Source: Bacteroidales bacterium
GTDB taxonomy: Bacteria > Bacteroidota > Bacteroidia > Bacteroidales > UBA932
Length of the DNA: 62,539 bases
Direction of reading: 5' to 3'
Assembly (NCBI GenBank): GCA_017934185.1
Contig: JAGBJY010000044.1
Location: 1-62,539, forward strand
Part shown: positions 33,535 to 42,046 of the stretch, one piece after another
How the letters are laid out: each line of letters starts with the position of its first letter
Numbering within the stretch: the first letter of the stretch is position 1
Translations under genes and position numbers: made by a program
Notes under the pieces: model-generated
Databases searched by the model: none
Seen by the model: the letters and a program-made list of their open reading frames with translations, nothing else
Told to the model about the DNA's origin: nothing

Positions 33535-34707
33535 ATGTCCAGAAAACTGACCGTCCTTACCGCCATTCTTCTGCTGGTTGCCCTGGTGGGCTGCCAGCAG
33601 GAGGACGTGGTAACGCTGACTCCCAGAAGCGAATACACAGGGTCCAGCGCCAGCACGATGTTCGTGAAGGTGACGGCCAGCGGTGACTGGTCCCTGGCCC
33701 TGGAATTCCCGGCAGGGGACAGCGGTTGGGCAACCGTAGACTCCCTTTCCCGCAAGGGGAGCGGAGACAAGGCCAATGTCCATCTGTACTTTGCCCATAA
33801 CAGCAGCGAAGCCCCCCGCCAGGTAACCCTGGTGCTCCTTCCCGCCAAGGGAAAGAGCGTATCGGCCACGGTAACGCAGTCCGGAAAGGGCGGCGAAGCC
33901 GTGCCGGGAAACTACGGCTACGACGTGGCACCCATGGACTGGCTGGAACTGCCCGCCATGGTCTCCGGAGACGGACGTGAACTGCTGGTGCACGATATGG
34001 ACGGCGGAAAATACAAGAGCAGCAGCACCAGCGGCGTGCGCAACTGGAGCTGTTACTGGGATTACGCCGAGCATTTGTCCCTCTGGGTGGCCTATCCGCA
34101 CAATAACAGCCTCAAAGGCAGCGGAAGCCGATCCAACGCCTGGGGCTGGGATGCCCTGCTGCCGCATGACATTCAGCCGGACCTTACCCAGCGCTCCTAT
34201 GGCGGCGGCTGGACCCGCGGCCATCAGATTCCGTCGGCCGACCGGCTCAGGAGCTATGCTGCCAACGCCTCTACCTTCGTACCCACCAACATGACCCCGC
34301 AGCAGTACGACTTCAATGCGGGCATCTGGGCAGGCCTGGAAGGAAAGGTGCGCAACTATGCCTCCCTGGCCGACACCCTGTATGTGGTTACCGGATGCCT
34401 CTTCGAGGACTCCAAGACCTATACCGGCGCCAGCTCCGGCTTCATTGTACGGGTGCCCACGCACTATTACAAGGCGCTGCTGTACCGCGGCTCATCGTCG
34501 CAGGCCACCGACGGCTTCATGGCCGCCGGCTTCCTCCTGCCCCACGACCGCACCATTGCATCGGCCAACTGCATGTCCTACATCTGCACCATCGACGAGC
34601 TGGAAGCCCGCACGGGCATAGACTTTTTCCCCAACCTTGCCAAGATGCTGGGGCAGGCCAAAGCCGATGCCATCGAGGGCCAACTGGTCAGGACTTTCTG
34701 GAATTAA
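33535..34707 (+). CDS. BACON-domain lipoprotein with NUC1 DNA/RNA endonuclease domain
   Basis: 390 aa. Lipobox LVGC, a BACON-like domain (about 25-120), then a non-specific nuclease domain with the active-site signature TRGHQIPSADR (normally DRGH, here Thr for Asp), the metal-site asparagine in PTNMTPQ and the C-terminal GIDFFPNL. The family cleaves DNA and RNA outside the cell. It sits between the OB-fold lipoproteins and a second nuclease. Confidence 0.85.
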   Translation: MSRKLTVLTAILLLVALVGCQQEDVVTLTPRSEYTGSSASTMFVKVTASGDWSLALEFPAGDSGWATVDSLSRKGSGDKANVHLYFAHNSSEAPRQVTLVLLPAKGKSVSATVTQSGKGGEAVPGNYGYDVAPMDWLELPAMVSGDGRELLVHDMDGGKYKSSSTSGVRNWSCYWDYAEHLSLWVAYPHNNSLKGSGSRSNAWGWDALLPHDIQPDLTQRSYGGGWTRGHQIPSADRLRSYAANASTFVPTNMTPQQYDFNAGIWAGLEGKVRNYASLADTLYVVTGCLFEDSKTYTGASSGFIVRVPTHYYKALLYRGSSSQATDGFMAAGFLLPHDRTIASANCMSYICTIDELEARTGIDFFPNLAKMLGQAKADAIEGQLVRTFWN

Positions 34708-34727
34708 CAAATGATAACTGACAGCTT

Positions 34728-35816
34728 ATGAAAAGACTAGCCTATCTTCTGTTGACCCTTGCACTCCTGTGCGGTTTCTCTGCCCGGCTCAATGCCGGTC
34801 CGGGAAAGGGCAAGTCCTACGTTATAGGGTTCTACAACCTGGAGAACCTCTTTGATACCTACCACGACGAAGGCAAGAACGACTACGAATACCTGCCCGA
34901 CGGTGCCAACGCCTGGACCGACGCCAAGTATGCCAAGAAGCTTTCCAACATGGCCAAGGTCATTGCCGAAATGAAAAAGGACAACGGCGTCTGGCATGCC
35001 GTGCTGGGCGTTTCCGAGGTGGAAAACCGCCACGTGCTGGAAGACCTGGTGAGCGAGCCCGCCATTGCCGAGGCCAACTTCCAGATTGTCCATTACGACA
35101 GCCCGGACCGCCGCGGCGTGGACTGCGCGCTGTTCTACAGGCCCGAAGTGTTCAAATACATTGCCTCCGAGGCCATACCTTTCACCTTCGACGACAACAC
35201 CCGCATTGACTGGAGCCAGTGGACCCAGGAAGAGAAGGATGCCTTCCGCACCCGTGACATCCTGATGGTACGCGGCACCATTGACGGTGAGATGTTCGCC
35301 TTCTTCGTGTGCCACCTGCCCTCCCGTCTGGGCGGCAAGGGTGCCGACCTGCGTCCCCGCGGCGCCGAGATTGCCTACAACCGAGCCATGGAGCTCCAGC
35401 TGGAGTTCCCGGGCATCAAGATTGTGGTGATGGGCGACATGAACGACAACCCCACGGATGTGTCCATGACCGAGTATCTGCGCGGCAAGGAAACCCTGGC
35501 CGAAACCACCGACCAGGACTTCTTCGACCCCTTCCTGCGCATGATCAAGGACGGCTACAGCTCCCTCTACTACAGGGGCGAAGGCAATATCTTTGACATT
35601 GTGATGGTGAACAACGCCCTGGCCAATGCGCCCAAGGGCACGTTCCAGCTGCAGCCCATCGTGAAGGGCAAGTACTATGGCCGCGTGTTCGTGAAGCCCT
35701 TCATGACCAACCAGACCGGTCAGTACAAGGGAACCCCGTTCCGCACCTTCTCCAATGGTGCTTTCATCGGCGGTTACTCCGACCACTATCCTACCTATAT
35801 TGTAATCAAAAAATAG
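34728..35816 (+). CDS. Secreted endonuclease/exonuclease/phosphatase family protein
   Basis: 362 aa with a cleavable signal peptide (to NAGPGKGK). EEP fold motifs: FYNLENLFD, the catalytic Glu in GVSEVENR, VVMGDMNDNP and the C-terminal YSDHYPT. Family members are metal-dependent phosphodiesterases such as DNases and RNases; the secreted form beside TonB-type transporters suggests processing of extracellular nucleic acid. Confidence 0.85.
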   Translation: MKRLAYLLLTLALLCGFSARLNAGPGKGKSYVIGFYNLENLFDTYHDEGKNDYEYLPDGANAWTDAKYAKKLSNMAKVIAEMKKDNGVWHAVLGVSEVENRHVLEDLVSEPAIAEANFQIVHYDSPDRRGVDCALFYRPEVFKYIASEAIPFTFDDNTRIDWSQWTQEEKDAFRTRDILMVRGTIDGEMFAFFVCHLPSRLGGKGADLRPRGAEIAYNRAMELQLEFPGIKIVVMGDMNDNPTDVSMTEYLRGKETLAETTDQDFFDPFLRMIKDGYSSLYYRGEGNIFDIVMVNNALANAPKGTFQLQPIVKGKYYGRVFVKPFMTNQTGQYKGTPFRTFSNGAFIGGYSDHYPTYIVIKK

Positions 35817-35825
35817 TATTACCAT

Positions 35826-38741
35826 ATGATCAAACGAATTACTCTGGCATTTGCCGCCCTTCTGGCCGCCGCGTCCCTGTTTGCCCAGGAACCCACCGGT
35901 GGTGTGAAGGGTACGGTGGTGGACCGCAATGGCCGCCAACCGGTGGAAAACGCCCGTCTGGTACTCATGAGCGGTGCTAACCAGCTTGCTACGGTTACAT
36001 CGGCCCAGGATGGTACATTCCTGATCCCCGGTCTTCCGGACGGTGTGTACACCCTGGTCATCGAGGCCCCTGATTTCCTGGAGAACCAGGTGCAGGTGAC
36101 GGTGAACGACGGCTATGTGAAGAATATGTTCAACCTCTCCCTTACCGCCGTGCAGCGCGTGAGCGAGGTGGACGAAGACAATTTTGCCGCCTTTGATATG
36201 GAGGATAGCGGTTACAGCGACAATCCCACCATCCTGTTCGGCAACAACGACGTGTTCAACAGCATTGCCGGTTACAACTTTTCTACCGTCCGTTTCCGCG
36301 CCCGCGGTTACAGCTCCGAGAGCCAGGATGTGTATCTGGCCGGCGTGAAACTGAATGACGCCATCACCGGATACAGCCCCTACTCCCTGTGGAGCGGCCT
36401 CAACGAGGCCATGCGTTCCAAGGACAGCGTGAACGGCGCAGAGATGGCCGATTTCGGCTTCGGCGGTTATAACGGCGCCACCAACATCTTCGGCACCGCC
36501 TCCGAGGTGCGCAAGGGCCTTCGCGGAAGTGTGATGACCAACAGTTCGCTGTACCGGCTGCGCCTGATGGCTTCCTATGCCACCGGCCTCATGGACAACG
36601 GCTGGGCCTTTGCCGCCAACGTGAGCGCCCGTCTGGGCGGAAACGACTGGACGGACGGCGTTTATTACCGTTCCTTCGCCTACTATCTGGGGGCCGACAA
36701 GAAGATTAACGACCAGCACCTTTTGAGCTTTGTCTTCTTTGCTACGCCCGGACAGCGCGGTGCTTCCATGGCTTCTACCCAGGAAGTGTACGACCTCATG
36801 GGCGACAACATGTACAACAGCAACTGGGGTTACCAGAACGGCAAGGTGCGCAATGCCCGTGTGCGTAAAACGCATGAGCCCGTGGCCATTGTCAAGTGGA
36901 CTTTCACGCCCTCCGACAAGTTTGAAGGCAGCCTCACGGCCCTGTACCGCTTTGGTAAGAACGGCTACACCGCCCTTGACTGGTACGACGCCCAGGATCC
37001 CCGCCCGGACTACTACCGCAACCTGCCCAGCTACTACTACGGCATGGTGGACGGCGTGTATGAGCCGGACCTGAACCGCAACAACTACGACAAGTACCTC
37101 ATCACCTACAATACCTGGAAGTACGCCGACATCAATTCCAATTACACGCATCTGGATTGGGACCGCCTGTACAACATCAACCGCCAGCAGGAAAGCGGCC
37201 GCGCCAAGTATGTGCAGGAGGAGCGCCGCACCGACCAGCGGGACCTGAACCTTGCGTTCAACTTCAAGGCCCGTCCGGCCGAGTGGCTCACCCTCAACGG
37301 CGGCCTCAACGCCCGCATCAACCGTACCGAGTACTACAAGGTCCTGGCCGACCTCCTGGGCGCCGAGTATTTTGTGGATGTGGACAACTTCGCCGAGCGT
37401 GAGTTTGCATCGGCCCCGTACAAGCTTCAGAACGACCTGGAGTACTATATGATTAATGGTGAGGCCCAGAAGATTCACAAAGGCGACAAGTACGGCTATG
37501 ATTATTATGCCCAGGTGCGCAATTACGGCGCCTGGCTCACCGGCCGCTTCGTGGCGGGCCCGTTCAGCGCCACCCTCGGCGGACGCATCGGCTACGAGAG
37601 CTTCTGGCGTGAGGGTCTGGTGCGCAAGGGCCTGTTCCCCGGCCTGGCCCCCAATGGCAACAAGATGATTGACCCGGCCACCGGTGCCGTGATTGAACCC
37701 ACTTATGAGACCGACGGCAGCGTGACCACTTCCATCGGCCGTTCCAAGAAGGCGCAGTTCCTTACCTATGCCGGCAAGCTGAACCTGAACCTGGTGCTGG
37801 GCGGCAACATGCGCATCTACGGCAATGTGGGCTACTTCAACGACGCCCCCAAGTTCAACCAGGTGTTCCTGAGCCCCCGTACCCGCAACTCCATGGTGGA
37901 CAACCTTACCACGGCCAAGACCTTTGCGTCCGACGTGAACTGGCAGTACAGCGGCAACGGCATCAACATCCGCGCCACCGGCTACTGGGCCAAGATTTGG
38001 GACCAGAGCAAGGTGATGAGCGCCTACGATGACCTGCAGAACGCTTTCTCCAACTTTGCCATCAGCGGCATCAACCAGCGCCACATGGGCGTTGAGCTGG
38101 GCTTCAAGATTCCTACCTATCTGGTGCCCAACCTGTCCCTGCAAGGCGTGCTGGCCCTGGGTGAGTACGTTTACACTTCCACCCCCATGATGACCCAGAC
38201 CGTGGACAACAGCGCCGACGTTGTGATGTCCGATGTCTATGTCCCTTACTGGTCCAAGACCATGCTCAGCGACGGTACCGTAACGCAGAAGCACTATGTG
38301 CCTTCCACGCCGCAGACCGCTGCCTCCCTGGGCCTGAGCTACAATTACAACTACTGGTTCATTGATGCCGATGTAGAGTACTTCGACCGCGCTTATCTGG
38401 ATATGAACCCGCTGTACCGCACCGACTACGCAGTGGCGGGCCTGGACAACGAGATTACGGACAAAGAGGTGCTGTACATGACCACCCAGGAGAAGTTCAA
38501 GGCCGCCTGGCTGGTGAACCTTTCCGTGGGCAAGAGCTGGTACATCCAGCGCAAGTACCAGCTGGGCTTCTCGGCCAATGTGAAGAACCTCCTGAACAAC
38601 AAGAGCGTGAAGACCGGCGGTTACGAGCAGACCCGTCTGGTGGACAACACCGCCACCAAGGCGCGCTATTACCGCTTCGATTCCCGTTACTACTACAACC
38701 CGGGCATCAATTATATGCTTAACATTTACTTCAGATTCTAA
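35826..38741 (+). CDS. TonB-dependent receptor
   Basis: 971 aa. Signal peptide ending LFAQEP, an N-terminal CarboxypepD_reg-like domain (about 25-105), a plug-like region (about 115-250) and a beta-barrel ending MLNIYFRF. It is followed after 5 nt by a DUF5689 lipoprotein, a pairing that recalls SusCD-like importers without a SusD. Given the two nucleases before it, nucleic-acid fragments are a reasonable substrate guess. Confidence 0.9.
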   Translation: MIKRITLAFAALLAAASLFAQEPTGGVKGTVVDRNGRQPVENARLVLMSGANQLATVTSAQDGTFLIPGLPDGVYTLVIEAPDFLENQVQVTVNDGYVKNMFNLSLTAVQRVSEVDEDNFAAFDMEDSGYSDNPTILFGNNDVFNSIAGYNFSTVRFRARGYSSESQDVYLAGVKLNDAITGYSPYSLWSGLNEAMRSKDSVNGAEMADFGFGGYNGATNIFGTASEVRKGLRGSVMTNSSLYRLRLMASYATGLMDNGWAFAANVSARLGGNDWTDGVYYRSFAYYLGADKKINDQHLLSFVFFATPGQRGASMASTQEVYDLMGDNMYNSNWGYQNGKVRNARVRKTHEPVAIVKWTFTPSDKFEGSLTALYRFGKNGYTALDWYDAQDPRPDYYRNLPSYYYGMVDGVYEPDLNRNNYDKYLITYNTWKYADINSNYTHLDWDRLYNINRQQESGRAKYVQEERRTDQRDLNLAFNFKARPAEWLTLNGGLNARINRTEYYKVLADLLGAEYFVDVDNFAEREFASAPYKLQNDLEYYMINGEAQKIHKGDKYGYDYYAQVRNYGAWLTGRFVAGPFSATLGGRIGYESFWREGLVRKGLFPGLAPNGNKMIDPATGAVIEPTYETDGSVTTSIGRSKKAQFLTYAGKLNLNLVLGGNMRIYGNVGYFNDAPKFNQVFLSPRTRNSMVDNLTTAKTFASDVNWQYSGNGINIRATGYWAKIWDQSKVMSAYDDLQNAFSNFAISGINQRHMGVELGFKIPTYLVPNLSLQGVLALGEYVYTSTPMMTQTVDNSADVVMSDVYVPYWSKTMLSDGTVTQKHYVPSTPQTAASLGLSYNYNYWFIDADVEYFDRAYLDMNPLYRTDYAVAGLDNEITDKEVLYMTTQEKFKAAWLVNLSVGKSWYIQRKYQLGFSANVKNLLNNKSVKTGGYEQTRLVDNTATKARYYRFDSRYYYNPGINYMLNIYFRF

Positions 38742-38746
38742 GAGCC

Positions 38747-39892
38747 ATGAAAAAGACATTGATACTCTTTGCTGCCTTTGCAGCCCTTGTTTCCTGCAAG
38801 AGTCTGAAAGAAGAATGGGATCCCGTGTTCACCTTTGGTGACAACGAGCCCGCGTATTCTGTGCCCGTGAGCCGCGAGGCCATCCTGGAGCAGGCCGGCA
38901 TCGAGGAATTCACCACCATCGCCGACCTCAAGAAACTGTACAAGAACAACCCTGTGGTGATTACCGGCAACGTGTGGATTGAGGGTCAGGTGACCACTTC
39001 CGACCAAAGCGGAAACATCTACAACGAGCTGTACATCCAGGACAAGACCGGCGCCATCGACCTTAAAGTGGGCCGTTCCGCCCTGTACAATGAATACAAA
39101 GTGGGCCAGCGCGTGTACGTGAAGTGCGACGGCCTCACCCTGGGGTCTTACAGCGGACTGCCCCAGCTGGGTTTCCAGGCCGATGACACTACCACTAACG
39201 AGTACGAGACCTCTTACATCCAGCTGCAGAGCCTTGTGGATGCGCATGTTTTCCGCGGCTTTGTGGAAACGCCCATTGCTCCGCTCACTGTGAATGAGGC
39301 TACCATTGCCGCCGCTGTCAGTGCCGGTTATACCAGCGACCTCTGGGGCAAACTGGTTACCGTGAAAGGACTTACCTACGGCAATCAAATCTTCGCCCTG
39401 TTCTATCCCAACCCCAACATGGCCCACAAGAGCGGCAACCCGGAGAACCGGGTCTTCCTCTCCGACAGCGGTGTATGGGGCGTCGATACCTGGGCCTGCA
39501 CCAAGTCCAAGTTCGTCGAGTACCTCAATGCAGGGGTCTGGGATACGGCCGAGGTGGGCAGCGGTGCCACCCGTTACGGTGCCATTACCGGCCGTCCGGC
39601 CGACTATCTCACCGGAGAGGTGCTGGACAAGTTCGGCATGGACATGTACCTCAGCTACAAGGAAATCATGATTAAGTATGCGACGGCCAACTACATTTCG
39701 CATTACTTCACTTTGGGTGGCCAGACCGTTCAGGTGCGCACCAGCGGTTATTCCAAGTTCGCGGACAGCCCGCTGGATTCTGAGATTCTCGCCGGCAAGG
39801 CAGTGGATATCACCGGTATTCTTGGCACTTACAATGGCGCGGCCCAGTTCACCCTCATCGATGACCCTTCCATTTCCGTTGTACTTCAGTAA
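38747..39892 (+). CDS. DUF5689-type lipoprotein
   Basis: 381 aa. Lipobox LVSC, then an OB-like domain with ITGNVWIEGQVTTSDQSGNI and LYIQDKTGAIDLKVG, followed by a longer beta-rich region and a second OB-like strand set (VDITGILGTYNGAAQFTLID). Matches the DUF5689 pattern, whose role is unknown. It probably forms the surface lid or binding partner of the receptor encoded 5 nt upstream. Confidence 0.8.
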   Translation: MKKTLILFAAFAALVSCKSLKEEWDPVFTFGDNEPAYSVPVSREAILEQAGIEEFTTIADLKKLYKNNPVVITGNVWIEGQVTTSDQSGNIYNELYIQDKTGAIDLKVGRSALYNEYKVGQRVYVKCDGLTLGSYSGLPQLGFQADDTTTNEYETSYIQLQSLVDAHVFRGFVETPIAPLTVNEATIAAAVSAGYTSDLWGKLVTVKGLTYGNQIFALFYPNPNMAHKSGNPENRVFLSDSGVWGVDTWACTKSKFVEYLNAGVWDTAEVGSGATRYGAITGRPADYLTGEVLDKFGMDMYLSYKEIMIKYATANYISHYFTLGGQTVQVRTSGYSKFADSPLDSEILAGKAVDITGILGTYNGAAQFTLIDDPSISVVLQ

Positions 39893-39895
39893 ACT

Positions 39896-41920
39896 ATGAA
39901 TACCCTTAAAACTGCAGCCAGGCTCCTTGGCCTGGCTGCTTTTATAAGCATGACAGCTTGTAACAACCAACCCGAAAACATTTTCCTGCAGGACTGGAAC
40001 ACCCCTTACGGCACCGCCCCGTTCTCCAAAATTACCACGGCCGATTATTTGCCGGCCTTCAAGGCGGGCATCGCCGAGGAAAAAGCCAATATTGAGGCCA
40101 TCATCAAGAACCCCGATGCGCCCACCTTTGAAAACACCATCCTGGCCTATGAGAATGCCAGCCCCATCCTGGACAAGGTGGAAGGCGTTTTCTTCAATCT
40201 TTCCGAGAGTGATTCCACCCCCGAGATGCAGGCCATCGAGGAAGAGGTGCTGCCGCTGCTGACAGAAGCCTCCAACGAGATTCTTATGAACGAAGCCCTC
40301 TTTGCCCGCGTGAAGGCGGTGTATGACGCATCCGAAAGCCTTACCCGTGAGCAGCAGATGGCCACAAAGAAGCTCTATCAGGCCTTCGAGCGCAATGGCG
40401 TGGGCCTGGACGAGGCCGGCAAGAAGCGTTTTGCCGAGATTAACACCCGCCTCAGCAGCCTTTCCCAGAAGTTCGGCCAAAACCTCCTGGCCGAAAACAA
40501 CGCCTTCAAAGAGGCCACCGGCATCACGGTGAGCGAGTACTATGACTTCATGGCCTCCTGTGAGGACCGGGCCAAGCGCGAGCAGGTGTTCAAGGCCTAC
40601 AGCGCACGCGGCAACAACGGCGACGAACATGACAACAATGCCATCGTCCTGGAAATCCTGCAGCTGAGGGCCGAAATGGCCCGGCTCCTGGGTTATCCCA
40701 ACTTTGCCGCCTTCCAGCTCTCCGACAAAATGGCCGGAACGCCGGAGACCGTGGACAACTTCCTCCAACCCATCATGGATGCCGCCATGCGGAAAGCCAA
40801 GGCCGAAAAGGCCGATATGGAAAAGCTCTCCGGCCACAAGATTGAGGCCTGGGACTGGAGCTACTACGCTGAGAAAGTGCGCGCCCAGAAGTTTGCCTTG
40901 GACGAGAGCCAGACCAAGCCCTATTTCCAGGCCGACAGCGTGCTGAAGGGCGTTTTCACGGCCGCAGAGCGCATTTACGGGATTAAGATTGAGCCCGCTC
41001 CGGAAGTGGAGGTGTACAACCCTTCCGTGAGCGCCTACAAGCTCACGGAGCCGGACGGCAGCCTCATCGGCATTTTCTATCGCGACTACTATGTACGTCC
41101 CACCAAGCGCGGCGGTGCCTGGATGAACAATTTCCGGGATGCCGAAACGGGAGTGCGCCCCATCATCGTGAACGTGTGCAACTTCCCGGCCCCCGGCGAA
41201 GACCCCACCGAGCCGCAGCCCAGCCTTCTCACCATTGACAATGTGCAGACGGCTTTCCACGAATTCGGCCACGCCCTGCACGGTTTCCTTACCCGGTGCA
41301 ATTACAAGAGCGTTTCCGGAACGGCCGTGGCGCGCGACTTTGTAGAGATGTTCTCCCAGTTCAACGAGAACTTCGCCTTTGTGCCGGAGATCCTCAGCGC
41401 CTACGCCAACAACTGGGAAACCGGTGCCCCCATTCCCGAAGAGCTGGTGCAGAAAATCGGCAAGGCCCTCAAATTCAACCAGGGCTTCATGACCGGCGAA
41501 CTCTGCGCCGCTTCCATCCTGGACATGAAGTGGCACGAGCTTTCATCGGCCCAGCTGGCCGCCCTCAAGGGTCCGGAGGACATCCGCGACTTTGAGCAGA
41601 GGGTCTGCGCCAAGATGGGACTCATCGACGAGATTATCCCGCGCTACCGTACCACGTACTTCAACCACATCTTCAACAGCGGCTACAGCGCCGGCTACTA
41701 CAGCTATCTCTGGAGCGAAGTGCTGGCCGCCGATGCCTGGGAGAAGTTCAAGGCCGATGGCGTGTTCAACAAGGCCACGGCCGGTTCTTTCCGCGCCACC
41801 TTCCTGGAAAAAGGCGGCTCCGAAGAGCCGATGGTGCTGTACAAGAGCTTCCGTGGCGCCAATCCCGACCCCGGCGCCCTCATGCGCGCCCGTGGGCTGG
41901 AATCCCACCGGCGTGGTTGA
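39896..41920 (+). CDS. dcp: M3-family peptidyl-dipeptidase
   Basis: 674 aa zinc metallopeptidase of the Dcp/oligopeptidase A group. The signature FHEFGHALHGFL holds the zinc ligands and catalytic Glu; the C-terminal substrate loop HIFNSGYSAGYYSYLWSE is typical. The N-terminus ends in a lipobox-like TAC motif, so it is probably an envelope lipoprotein that trims dipeptides from peptide C-termini. It lies 3 nt after the DUF5689 gene and is followed by a terminator, making it the last gene of the long operon. Confidence 0.9.
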   Translation: MNTLKTAARLLGLAAFISMTACNNQPENIFLQDWNTPYGTAPFSKITTADYLPAFKAGIAEEKANIEAIIKNPDAPTFENTILAYENASPILDKVEGVFFNLSESDSTPEMQAIEEEVLPLLTEASNEILMNEALFARVKAVYDASESLTREQQMATKKLYQAFERNGVGLDEAGKKRFAEINTRLSSLSQKFGQNLLAENNAFKEATGITVSEYYDFMASCEDRAKREQVFKAYSARGNNGDEHDNNAIVLEILQLRAEMARLLGYPNFAAFQLSDKMAGTPETVDNFLQPIMDAAMRKAKAEKADMEKLSGHKIEAWDWSYYAEKVRAQKFALDESQTKPYFQADSVLKGVFTAAERIYGIKIEPAPEVEVYNPSVSAYKLTEPDGSLIGIFYRDYYVRPTKRGGAWMNNFRDAETGVRPIIVNVCNFPAPGEDPTEPQPSLLTIDNVQTAFHEFGHALHGFLTRCNYKSVSGTAVARDFVEMFSQFNENFAFVPEILSAYANNWETGAPIPEELVQKIGKALKFNQGFMTGELCAASILDMKWHELSSAQLAALKGPEDIRDFEQRVCAKMGLIDEIIPRYRTTYFNHIFNSGYSAGYYSYLWSEVLAADAWEKFKADGVFNKATAGSFRATFLEKGGSEEPMVLYKSFRGANPDPGALMRARGLESHRRG

Positions 41921-41970
41921 TATGCACCAGCCCTCTCGCTGGGGAATATTGCATTTTGAACGCGAGTTCC

Positions 41971-42002
41971 AAGGGCGATCCCTCCGCGGGACCGCCCTTT
42001 TT
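41971..42002 (+). terminator. Intrinsic terminator ending the surface operon
   Basis: AAGGGCG/CGCCCTT plus TCCC/GGGA stem (one mismatch, loop TCCGC), then a T-run. It lies between dcp and the GH92 promoter. Confidence 0.8.
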
Positions 42003-42020
42003 ATTCTGCCAAATAATGCT

Positions 42021-42028
42021 TATCTTTG
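42021..42028 (+). promoter_or_regulatory. -7 box TATCTTTG for GH92-manA
   Basis: Perfect TAnnTTTG, 18 nt before the ATG at 42047. Confidence 0.7.
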
Positions 42029-42046
42029 ATAGCTAAAACTGATAGT

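Noticed and set aside
34737-38759. Very long open frame on the minus strand opposite the EEP nuclease, TonB receptor and DUF5689 genes
   Set aside because: It is a GC-rich codon shadow: no start context, no recognisable domain, and low-complexity His/Val/Gly composition opposite three clear genes.
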